From JBEHWX01 sp048498995 (lineage in GTDB: Bacteria > Bacteroidota > Ignavibacteria > OLB7), in contig JBEHWX010000028.1 of the NCBI GenBank assembly GCA_048498995.1, positions 1-59,764 of the forward strand: 59,764 bases of DNA. Reading direction: 5' to 3'. The notes beneath the pieces were generated by a model. The model did not search any database and was not told the DNA's origin. It saw nothing but the letters and a program-made list of their open reading frames with translations. Position 1 is the first letter of the stretch; every line of letters begins with the position of its first letter. This document shows, piece by piece, positions 52,298 to 59,764 of the stretch. The position numbers were made by a program, and so were the translations under genes.

Positions 52298-52331
52298 GAC
52301 AGGGGCCGGCCAGATATGGCCGGCCCCTGTC
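52298..52331. terminator. Very strong 15-bp hairpin between FG-GAP and sensor kinase genes
   Basis: GACAGGGGCCGGCCA (52298-52312), loop GATA, TGGCCGGCCCCTGTC (52317-52331), perfect. It lies about 200 bases after the FG-GAP stop and 280 before the kinase start, without a T run. It may be a terminator for the upstream gene or a leader structure of the kinase. The rest of 52096-52613 shows only a short CCCCGA/TCGGGG stem near 52138 and the degenerate repeat at 52216. Confidence 0.5.
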
Positions 52332-52613
52332 GCTATCATCACCGATGTCCGAGGCGAACGTCGGCGGAATCCGGAAGCGCCGGGATCGTTGATCGCGTCG
52401 TGTCCGCTGCGGCGACGCCGCCGGTGCATGCCGCCACGTTGTTCCGCCACGTTCCGGGGACGGCGTCCGTTCGGATGAAATGGATGTATCGTTCCGTACT
52501 TTCGAGGCTCGTTGTCCCATCCGATGCCGGTCGGCGGAAATACGGCAAAGAAGTTGCTATATGTGTGCCGACGCACCTTGGCGATGATTATTCCAGTCAG
52601 TACGAGCACCGAA

Positions 52614-55600
52614 ATGAGTGTCGACGGGAAGCCTGAGAGCAATGAGGCAGACTTCCTCGCCGGAGGCGGCGAGATGGGCGCTCGCATGCGCGAGCGGGAC
52701 TGGTCGAAGACGCCGCTGGGACCGGCGCGCGACTGGCCGCAGAGCCTCAAGACCGCCGTGCGCATCATGCTCACCTCCCGTCAGGCGATGTTCGTCTGGT
52801 GGGGCCCGCAGCTGATCAATCTCTATAACGACGCATACAAATCGATCGTCGGCGGCAAGCACCCGGTTGCCTTCGGCCAGCCGGCCTCCGAGGTATGGCG
52901 CGAGATCTGGGAGCAGGTCGGCCCCCGTGCCGCCTCCGTGATGCGCGACAACGAGGGAACCTACGACGAGTCGCTCCTGCTGATCATGGAGCGGAACGGA
53001 TATCCGGAGGAGACCTACTACACCTTCTCCTACAGCCCGGTGCCGGGGGACGAGGGGGGGACCGGCGGGATCATCTGCGCCAACACCGATGACACGCGGC
53101 GCATCATCGGCGAGCGCCAGCTGCTGCTGCTGACCGAGCTCGCCGCCGGCGTCGCCGACGCCCGTTCGGTCGAGGAGGCCTGCGTGCTCGGCGCGCAGAG
53201 CCTGGCGGCCGATCCGCACGACATCCCCTTCGCGATGATCTATCTCCACGATGCCGAGCGTGGTCGGATGGTGCTGACGGCGACCTGCGGCATCGATCCG
53301 GAGCATCCGGCGGCGCCCCTGTTCGTCGAGCCCGGCACGCCGGCGATCTGGCCGATTGCCGAGGTGCACGCCGCGCATGAACCGCGGCTGGTGACCGATC
53401 TCGGAGAGCTCGGGCTGGAGCTTCCCTCGGGTGCATGGCATCAGCCGCCGGATCGCGCGGCCCTGCTGCCGATCGCCTCCTCCGGGGCCACCGGCAGGTG
53501 GGGCCTGCTGATCGTCGGGCTCAATCCGTTCCGGATGTTCGACGAGGGATACCGTGGATTCCTTGAGCTGGTCTCCGGACAGATCGCCGCCGGTATCTCC
53601 AACGCCCAGGCCTACGACGAGGAACGGAAGAGGGCGGAGGCGCTGGCCGAGCTCGATCGCGCCAAGACCACCTTCTTCTCGAACGTCAGCCACGAGTTTC
53701 GCACGCCGCTCACCCTGATGCTCGGACCGATCGACGAGCTGCTCGGCGCTTCCGGATATGATCTGGACCTGCCGAGTCGGGAGCTGCTGTCGGTGGCGCG
53801 CCGCAACGGACAGCGGCTGCTGAAGCTGGTCAACACACTTCTCGATTTCTCCCGCATCGAGGCCGGCCGCACCCAGGCGGTCTACGTCCCGGTGGATCTT
53901 GCCGGCTTCACGGCCGATCTGGCGAGCGTCTTCCGCGCCGCCGTGGAGAAGGCCGGGATGCGTCTGGTGATCGACTGCCCGCCCCTTTCGGAGCCGGTCT
54001 GGGTCGATCGCGACATGTGGGAGAAGATCGTCCTGAATCTCATCTCCAACGCGTTCAAATACACGCTCGCCGGCGAGATCCGCGTGATCCTCCGCGCCGA
54101 TGCGGGGCGGGTGCTGTTGACGGTGGCCGACACCGGCATCGGCATTCCGAGCCAGGAGCTTCCGAATATCTTTACCCGCTTCCATCGGGTGGAGGGAACG
54201 CAGGGGCGCACCCATGAAGGGACCGGCATCGGCCTGTCGCTCGTGCGTGAGCTGGCCCAGCTCCATGGCGGAGCGGTCTCGGTCGAGAGCGAGTACGGCC
54301 GGGGAAGCGCCTTCACCGTGGCGGTGCCGCTCGGGACCGCGCATCTGCCGGCCGACAGAATCGGCGGGGAGCGGACGATTGCCTCGACCGCTCTCGGCGC
54401 CGGGTCGTTCATCGAGGAGGCCTTCCGCTGGCTTCCGGAGTCCACGTCGGAGATGCCGTGGATCGATGGTCCGGTCGGCGACGCGACCGTTGCCGAGGCC
54501 GGGGCGTTTGCCGGCGCCCCCTCGGAGGCACGCGCGGCCGCGCCGAAGGCGACGATCCTCCTTGCCGACGACAACGCGGACATGCGCGATTACGTCAGGC
54601 GTCTTCTCGCGGCCGACTACGATGTGATCGCCGTGGCGGATGGACGCGAGGCGCTTCAGGCCGCCGTCGCGCGGCGTCCCGATCTGGTGCTGACCGACGT
54701 GATGATGCCGAACCTCGACGGGTTCGGTCTGCTCAGGGCGCTCAGGGCCGATCCCGCCACCGGGGCCATTCCGGTGATCATGCTGTCGGCGCGGGCCGGG
54801 GAGGAGGCGCGCGTGGAGGGGCTTGTCGCCGAGGCCGATGACTACCTGATCAAGCCGTTCAGCGCCCGGGAATTGCTCGCGCGCGTCAGCGGCATCCTCG
54901 CGCTGGCGCGCGCGCGTCGCGAGGCCGCGGAGGTGCTCAGTCAGAGCGAGGAGCGATTCCGTCTCATGGCGGACAATGCTCCGGTGATGGTCTGGGTGAC
55001 CGATGCCGATGGAACCTGCGTGTTCCTGAGCAAGTCGTGGTACGAATTCACCGGCCAGATGCCGGGAGAGGGAATGGGCACGGGATGGAGCAGGGCCGTG
55101 CATCCTGACGATCGAGATCTGGCGCTCCGCGCATTCCTGATGGCCACCGAGCGTCGCCAGCGGTTCTTCGTCGAATATCGGCTGATGCACCGCGACGGCA
55201 GCATCCGCTGGGCGATCGACACGGCCATTCCGCATTTCGATCACGCCGGCAACTACCTCGGACATATCGGCTCGGTGCTCGACATCACCGACAGGAAGAT
55301 CGCCGAGGAGGCGCTCAAGGATGCCGACCGGCGCAAGGACGAGTTCCTCGCCACGCTCGCCCACGAGCTGCGCAACCCGCTGGCGCCGCTGCGCAGCGGG
55401 CTCGAGCTGCTTCGCATGATCGGCAGCGACGACCCCGGCTTCGAGGAGATCCGGAGCATCATGGAGCGTCAGCTCGGACACATGGTGCGTCTGATCGACG
55501 ATCTGCTCGACGTCAGCCGGATCAGCCGGAACCGCCTCGAGCTGCGGCCGGAGCTGACCGACCTGTCGATCGTGCTCCGGAGCGCGCTCGAAACGAGCCG

Positions 55601-56429
55601 TCCGCTGATCGAGTCCGCGCGCCATCACCTGACGATCGAGATCCCGCCGCAGCCGATCCCGATGTTCGCCGACGTGACCCGCATGGCGCAGGTGTTCGCC
55701 AATCTGCTGAACAACGCGGCCAAGTACACCGAGCAGGGAGGGGAGATCAGGGTGCGGGCCGATCTGCGCGGCGACCACGTCGTGGTGTCGGTGGCCGATA
55801 ATGGCGCCGGCATTCCCGAGGAGATGCTTCCGCGCGTCTTCGACATGTTCACGCAGGTCGAGGGGACGATCGAGCGGGCGCACGGCGGCCTTGGCATCGG
55901 CCTGACCATCGTGGAGCGTCTCGTCGAGATGCATGGCGGCACCGTCACGGTGACCAGCGGCGGCCTCGGGCGGGGGAGCGAGTTCACCGTGATGCTTCCG
56001 CTGGCTTCTTCCCGACCGGAGCATGCGGCGCCGGTTGTCGAGGAGATGGCCACGGGACGTGCCACCGACGGCCTGCGCGTGCTGGTGGTCGATGACAACC
56101 GGGACGCCGCGCACAGCCTCTCGATGGTGCTCAGAAGAATGGGAAGCGAGATTCGGGTCGAGCATGACGGGCCGGCGGCGTTGGCCGCGGCCGAGGAGTT
56201 CGAGCCGGACGTGATCCTGCTGGATATCGGCATGCCGCAGATGAGCGGATACGAGGTGGCGCGTCGCCTGAGGCAGTATCCCTGGGGACGGAGCGTGACG
56301 ATCGTGGCGCTCACCGGGTGGGGACAGGAGGAGGACCGGAACCGTTCGCGCGAGGCCGGCTTCGACCATCACCTGCTCAAGCCGGTCGAGCCGGCGACGC
56401 TCCGGCGTCTGCTGTCGGAGATGGGATAG
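52614..56429 (+). CDS. Hybrid sensor kinase with two histidine-kinase cores and two receiver domains
   Basis: 1271 residues from ATG 52614; ATGs at 52584 and 52512 are possible but add unconvincing sequence. No transmembrane segment, so it is cytoplasmic. Order: N-terminal PAS-like sensor ('WPQSLKTAVRIMLTSRQAMF', residues about 20-165), GAF-like domain (about 175-340), first kinase with H360 in 'SNVSHEFRTPLTL' and ATPase motifs 'NLISNAFKYT', 'DTGIGIP' and 'GTGIGLSLV', receiver 1 with D695 in 'LVLTDVMMPN', PAS ('FRLMADNAPVMVWVTDADG', about 770-895), second kinase with H917 in 'LATLAHELRNPLAP', ATPase 'NLLNNAAKYTEQGG', and receiver 2 with D1204 in 'VILLDIGMPQMSG'. An internal phosphorelay is expected. 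No output domain and no cognate regulator are adjacent. Confidence 0.95.
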   Translation: MSVDGKPESNEADFLAGGGEMGARMRERDWSKTPLGPARDWPQSLKTAVRIMLTSRQAMFVWWGPQLINLYNDAYKSIVGGKHPVAFGQPASEVWREIWEQVGPRAASVMRDNEGTYDESLLLIMERNGYPEETYYTFSYSPVPGDEGGTGGIICANTDDTRRIIGERQLLLLTELAAGVADARSVEEACVLGAQSLAADPHDIPFAMIYLHDAERGRMVLTATCGIDPEHPAAPLFVEPGTPAIWPIAEVHAAHEPRLVTDLGELGLELPSGAWHQPPDRAALLPIASSGATGRWGLLIVGLNPFRMFDEGYRGFLELVSGQIAAGISNAQAYDEERKRAEALAELDRAKTTFFSNVSHEFRTPLTLMLGPIDELLGASGYDLDLPSRELLSVARRNGQRLLKLVNTLLDFSRIEAGRTQAVYVPVDLAGFTADLASVFRAAVEKAGMRLVIDCPPLSEPVWVDRDMWEKIVLNLISNAFKYTLAGEIRVILRADAGRVLLTVADTGIGIPSQELPNIFTRFHRVEGTQGRTHEGTGIGLSLVRELAQLHGGAVSVESEYGRGSAFTVAVPLGTAHLPADRIGGERTIASTALGAGSFIEEAFRWLPESTSEMPWIDGPVGDATVAEAGAFAGAPSEARAAAPKATILLADDNADMRDYVRRLLAADYDVIAVADGREALQAAVARRPDLVLTDVMMPNLDGFGLLRALRADPATGAIPVIMLSARAGEEARVEGLVAEADDYLIKPFSARELLARVSGILALARARREAAEVLSQSEERFRLMADNAPVMVWVTDADGTCVFLSKSWYEFTGQMPGEGMGTGWSRAVHPDDRDLALRAFLMATERRQRFFVEYRLMHRDGSIRWAIDTAIPHFDHAGNYLGHIGSVLDITDRKIAEEALKDADRRKDEFLATLAHELRNPLAPLRSGLELLRMIGSDDPGFEEIRSIMERQLGHMVRLIDDLLDVSRISRNRLELRPELTDLSIVLRSALETSRPLIESARHHLTIEIPPQPIPMFADVTRMAQVFANLLNNAAKYTEQGGEIRVRADLRGDHVVVSVADNGAGIPEEMLPRVFDMFTQVEGTIERAHGGLGIGLTIVERLVEMHGGTVTVTSGGLGRGSEFTVMLPLASSRPEHAAPVVEEMATGRATDGLRVLVVDDNRDAAHSLSMVLRRMGSEIRVEHDGPAALAAAEEFEPDVILLDIGMPQMSGYEVARRLRQYPWGRSVTIVALTGWGQEEDRNRSREAGFDHHLLKPVEPATLRRLLSEMG

Positions 56430-56720
56430 CCTGGCGCCGGCGGCGTGGAAGGTTGGAAGATGATATCGGTCGGCGTCCGCGTCGTTCCCGTTCGTGCGAA
56501 TGATAGTTCACCGCGCCGGCGCGTGCACGCGTCCGGCGATCCGCTCCTTCGGAATATCGGGAAGCGATGTCGTCCGGAACTGCCGGAAGCCATGTCGCGT
56601 ATCAAGCTCTCCGAGAGATATGATCTCCATGCGATCTTCTCGAAGTTCCCGGCGTGGCCGAGACGCGTGAAGTTCCGAATGGCGATGCGTCTCGTGCTCG
56701 GCATTTCCCAGGAGAAGCGG

Positions 56721-57221
56721 ATGAAACGGATCTTTCTCGGCATCGTCGCTCTCGGTCTGATCGTCATCGCGATCGCCCGCGTCGAGGTCGGGCGGCGGCG
56801 CAATCCATCGTCGGTCACGCTCGGCGGCCATCGCTTCGGCGTCGAGCATGTCGACGAGTCAGGCTATGAGGGCTTCATCTTTACCGACGCGGCCGACGGG
56901 AAGGAGAAGGGGAGCGTCGGGGGAGAGAACCATGTCTGCGATCCCGCCTTCATCTACCTCTTCGACATGGACGGGGACGGCGCCGAGGATCTCTACTACA
57001 GCGGCTGCAACGGCGCGGGGATCGTGCGCTATGATCCAGCCGGGGATGGCGTCGAGCTCCATCGCATCGTCAACAACTCCGACTGGCCGCCGGGTGCCTT
57101 CTCCTGGTGGTTCGGGGAGTGGCTTTCGGGAGGATGGACCGTGACCTCCGTCGGGCTCGGGATCGCGCTCGTCGGCCTGCTCGGCCTCCCCCTGGCCAGG
57201 CGCCGAACCGCCGCGGACTGA
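56721..57221 (+). CDS. Small membrane-anchored protein with one FG-GAP-like calcium motif
   Basis: 166 residues. ATG 56721 has AGGAG at 56710-56714, the best ribosome site in this region, so the in-frame sequence back to 56445 is not used. A hydrophobic N-terminal helix ('IFLGIVALGLIVIAIA') is followed by a soluble part containing 'YLFDMDGDGAEDLYYSG', a DxDGDGxxD loop as in FG-GAP repeats, and a C-terminal hydrophobic helix ended by RRR ('GLGIALVGLLGLPLARRR'). A C-terminal helix plus basic tail recalls sortase/rhombosortase-type anchors, but no processing motif is evident. It precedes an FG-GAP/UnbV protein by 212 bases. Confidence 0.7.
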   Translation: MKRIFLGIVALGLIVIAIARVEVGRRRNPSSVTLGGHRFGVEHVDESGYEGFIFTDAADGKEKGSVGGENHVCDPAFIYLFDMDGDGAEDLYYSGCNGAGIVRYDPAGDGVELHRIVNNSDWPPGAFSWWFGEWLSGGWTVTSVGLGIALVGLLGLPLARRRTAAD

Positions 57222-57433
57222 ATCTCACTGCCTGCGGCTTCGAATCTTCTCATCGGCTGATCCTCTTGAGCGCGCGTGGCGTGAGCCCGCATCCAGAGCG
57301 TCCGGAACGCGGTGCGTGCCCTTGGCCCGGCGGCCGCGTTTGCGCTCTGCTGTACCGTTTGATATGTTTGTCGCCAATCGTTTCCCTCCCGAGCGTCATC
57401 ATCGGACACATCTCAATATTCTCGAGCTGCTCC

Positions 57434-59527
57434 ATGCGACAAACTCCCGACTCCGTACTCTCCCGATTCCTGCTTCGCGCGCTCCCGTGCGTGATCCTTG
57501 CCGCCCTTGCCGGCGTGCTTGGAGGCGCCACGGCCCGCGCCCAGGATACCACGTGGTTCAGCGACATAACCGCGAAGTCCAATCTCAACGGCGTGAAAGG
57601 AGGGCAGCTCAGCGCGCTCGATATCAATAACGACGGCTACGCCGACCTGCTTCTGCAGAACCTTTCCTACGACCGGAGCGGCAAGACGCGCATCCTCCTG
57701 AACCGTCAGGATCCCGCCTCCTCCGATCCGAAGGATCGCATCTTCGTCGACGTCACCGACAGCACCGGCGTCTACGCCAATCCCGATCCGAACGCGCATG
57801 GCCGCATCGCCGACGTGTGGGCGATGGCCGATGTCAACAACGATGGATTCCCCGACATCGTCACGGGGCTCTTCTACTACTACGTGGCCACGTTCCAGGA
57901 CTCCGGCGATCGCGCCGAGGTGCTCCTGAACGACGGCACCGGACGCTTCCGCCTGGTGCAGAACAACGGCATGCACGAGCTCGGGAAATTCCCCTGCACC
58001 GGCTTCTGCTTCCTCGACTACGACATGGATGGCAAGCTCGATATCTATGTCACGGTCTTCTCCGCCGATCATCAGAACAACATCTGGATCCCCGGATTTC
58101 TGATGAAGGGGAACGGCGACGGTACCTTCCGCGACGTGACCGAGGAGTCGGGGATCGACATGGTGGCCGAGCCGAATTACGGCGCCACCATCACCGACTG
58201 GAACAACGACGGCTGGCCTGATATCCTCACCTGCCCCTACTGCCGCACCAACGGCACGCTCTGGAAGAACAACGGCGATGGCACCTTCACCGACGCCACC
58301 GAGGAGTCCGGCTATACCGGAAAGAACGACATGACCGGCAACGTCGATCCCGGGCTCGGCGCGCGCGAGCTCTGCCAGTGGGAATCGCTCCCGGCCGATT
58401 TCGACAACGACGGCGACATGGATATCGCGCAGATGCTCGTGCACGGCGGCCTCGACAAGAACGAGGGACACTCGCCGCTGACGATCAACGCCGGGCCCGA
58501 GGGGGATTATCACCTCGACTGGGATGAGAAGAAATTCGACCGGCCGCTTCTTCCGGTGATCAAGACCTGGCGCGACACGCTCAAGTCCTCCACCGGCGGC
58601 GATTCGATCATCACCTACAGGACCCCGTCCTCGACCGGGCACCTGGGCGATCAGGCCGGCGCGTGGCTGGACATGGATAACGACATGCTCCAGGATATCA
58701 TCATCAGCACAACCGGCTACGATCCGGCGAACGATCGCGCCTACGTGGAGCATCAGAACGCCGATCACTCCTTCACCGATATCGCCAAGAAGACCGGTCT
58801 CTCCACCTGGGTGCGCCCGGCTTACAGCAGCCGTCCGTTCGATTTCGATCACGACGGCGACGATGATTTCGCGATCGTCTTCGCGCCGCTGGTGCAGTAC
58901 GTGCCGCCGGCCGATAAGGAGCGCGCCAACCAGGTGCTGATGGTGCGCAACAACATCGGCAACAAGAACAACCACGTGACGGTGAGGCTCGTGGCCCCGG
59001 CCGGCGTGAACCGGAACTGCATCGGCGCGCGTATCTACGTCTACTCCGGCGGCGTCCGCCAGATGCGCGATATCCAGTCCGGCGTGGGACGCTGGGGCAT
59101 GGTGCAGCCGTTCGAGCTTCTCTTCGGCCTGGCGCAGAACGCGAAGATCGACTCGATCGTGGTCCGCTGGCCGATGAAGGGATTCCCGACCACGACGGTC
59201 ATGAACCCGCCGATCAACGGCACCGTCGTGATCGAGAAGGCGGGCGCGGCCACGGTGGCCGATGCCGCGTCCTCCGAGTCGCGGATGCTGACGCTCTCGC
59301 CGAACCCGACCTCCGACTGGATGACGGCTCACCTTGCCCCGGAGCTGCGTCGCGGCTCGACGATGGAGATCTTCGACGCGCGCGGCGAGCGGATCCATCG
59401 CTCCCGCCTCTCCGGCGACGAGTACGTTCGCGTTCCGGTCGAGACGCTGCCGGAAGGATATTACCTGGTGCGCGTGATCGCCGACGACGGCCGAAGCGTC
59501 AGCGTCCCGTTCGTCCGGACCCGCTGA
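57434..59527 (+). CDS. T9SS-exported FG-GAP / ASPIC-UnbV protein
   Basis: 697 residues from ATG 57434; the frame is open upstream to 57107 but overlaps the previous gene. The signal peptide ends 'GGATARAQ'. Seven VCBS/FG-GAP repeats ('LDINNDGYADLLLQ', 'MADVNNDGFPDIVTG', 'FLDYDMDGKLDIYVT', 'ITDWNNDGWPDILTC' and three more) suggest a full propeller, followed by an ASPIC/UnbV domain ('NHVTVRLVAPAGVNRNCIGARIYVY', 'SGVGRWGMVQPFELLFGL', 'IDSIVVRWPMKGFP'). The end is a T9SS sorting domain ('LTLSPNPTSDWMTAHL' to 'LPEGYYLVRV'). UnbV-type proteins are common exported proteins of unknown ligand in this group. A perfect terminator follows. Confidence 0.9.
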   Translation: MRQTPDSVLSRFLLRALPCVILAALAGVLGGATARAQDTTWFSDITAKSNLNGVKGGQLSALDINNDGYADLLLQNLSYDRSGKTRILLNRQDPASSDPKDRIFVDVTDSTGVYANPDPNAHGRIADVWAMADVNNDGFPDIVTGLFYYYVATFQDSGDRAEVLLNDGTGRFRLVQNNGMHELGKFPCTGFCFLDYDMDGKLDIYVTVFSADHQNNIWIPGFLMKGNGDGTFRDVTEESGIDMVAEPNYGATITDWNNDGWPDILTCPYCRTNGTLWKNNGDGTFTDATEESGYTGKNDMTGNVDPGLGARELCQWESLPADFDNDGDMDIAQMLVHGGLDKNEGHSPLTINAGPEGDYHLDWDEKKFDRPLLPVIKTWRDTLKSSTGGDSIITYRTPSSTGHLGDQAGAWLDMDNDMLQDIIISTTGYDPANDRAYVEHQNADHSFTDIAKKTGLSTWVRPAYSSRPFDFDHDGDDDFAIVFAPLVQYVPPADKERANQVLMVRNNIGNKNNHVTVRLVAPAGVNRNCIGARIYVYSGGVRQMRDIQSGVGRWGMVQPFELLFGLAQNAKIDSIVVRWPMKGFPTTTVMNPPINGTVVIEKAGAATVADAASSESRMLTLSPNPTSDWMTAHLAPELRRGSTMEIFDARGERIHRSRLSGDEYVRVPVETLPEGYYLVRVIADDGRSVSVPFVRTR

Positions 59528-59554
59528 TCTCGCGTTCGCGACATCTCTCGACAT

Positions 59555-59590
59555 GACGAAGGCCGCCCACTGGGGCGGCCTTCGTCGTTT
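59555..59590 (+). terminator. Rho-independent terminator after the UnbV gene
   Basis: GACGAAGGCCGCCC (59555-59568), loop ACTG, GGGCGGCCTTCGTC (59573-59586), then GTTT: 14 perfect pairs, 27 bases after the stop at 59527. Confidence 0.88.
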
Positions 59591-59655
59591 CAGCGGGCAT
59601 GTGACGATAGAATTTTCGTGGGCGTGAGTTGTCTATGTACGAGCGTCAGCCGAAT

Positions 59656-59764
59656 GCGCGCACGCTGAAGACGTGCGGCTACCGGACGAACAAGGCTCCC
59701 CGTCTCGGACGGTAGGCGCAGCTCTTCAGGCTGCGCCGTGATACCGCGAACAGCGCACGCTGAA
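59656..59764 (-). repeat. Palindromic repeat unit, inverted relative to 26.4 kb, running off the window
   Basis: On the minus strand, hairpin A (GCGCACG with loop CTGAAGA read on plus, 59658-59678, distal arm slightly degenerate) and hairpin B (59716-59736, arms GCGCAGC/GCTGCGC, loop TCTTCAG on plus) appear with the same intervening spacer that carries GAGACGGGGAGC. A further A copy begins at 59754 and is cut by the window end. Confidence 0.88.

Overview
The window (59.8 kb, GC-rich) most likely comes from a high-GC member of the Bacteroidota/Chlorobiota (FCB) group. Five large exported proteins (at 700, 3913, 23161, 49192 and 57434) combine an N-terminal signal peptide with a C-terminal module of the type used by the type IX secretion system (T9SS; motifs such as 'VPNPV', 'HPNPA', 'LSPNPT' followed by 'SGVYYLRL'-like endings). 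T9SS is essentially restricted to that group. A Kapaibacteria-like lineage would fit, but this is inference; there is no rRNA, tRNA or strong marker gene here.

Layout. 1-6.9 kb: 5' part of a nitronate monooxygenase/FabK-like gene on the minus strand, then two tandem paralogous cell-surface proteins with an IgGFc-binding-like domain. 7.6-11.3 kb: an OmpR-type response regulator and its histidine kinase, then an unusual protein with two AT-hooks. 11.4-14.0 kb: HrpB helicase (minus). 14.3-15.1 kb: a small protein that resembles, from memory, the C-terminal part of proteins linked to extracellular contractile injection systems. 15.3-21.9 kb: a minus-strand run of ECF sigma factor, anti-sigma factor, Spy/CnrX-like periplasmic protein, TolC-like channel, MacA-like adaptor, MacB-like ATPase and MacB-like permease, i.e. 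an envelope-stress switch in front of a tripartite efflux pump. 22.0-28.1 kb: a PAP2_C/sphingomyelin-synthase-like membrane enzyme, a T9SS-exported protein with a CxxCH haem motif, an array of palindromic repeats, and a PQQ-type sugar dehydrogenase.

29.1-46.1 kb is the most unusual part. It holds four co-directional genes with no assignable known pathway: a collagen-like protein, a 1192-residue protein, a secreted stand-alone metallo-beta-lactamase of ComEC type, and a 3453-residue protein with degenerate LysM-like repeats. Only the metallo-beta-lactamase protein has a signal peptide. The leaders of the first three genes carry CAC-rich runs, and the motif CACGACAAYCAYCA is shared between the collagen-gene leader and the leader of the gene at 14.3 kb.

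46.6-59.8 kb: a secreted orphan protein, a gene-poor stretch, a seven-repeat FG-GAP T9SS protein, a very large hybrid sensor kinase with two kinase cores and two receiver domains, a small membrane protein with one FG-GAP-like motif, and an FG-GAP/ASPIC-UnbV T9SS protein. Copies of one palindromic repeat family lie at about 26.4-26.7, 52.2 and 59.65-59.76 kb, each 3' of a T9SS-type gene.
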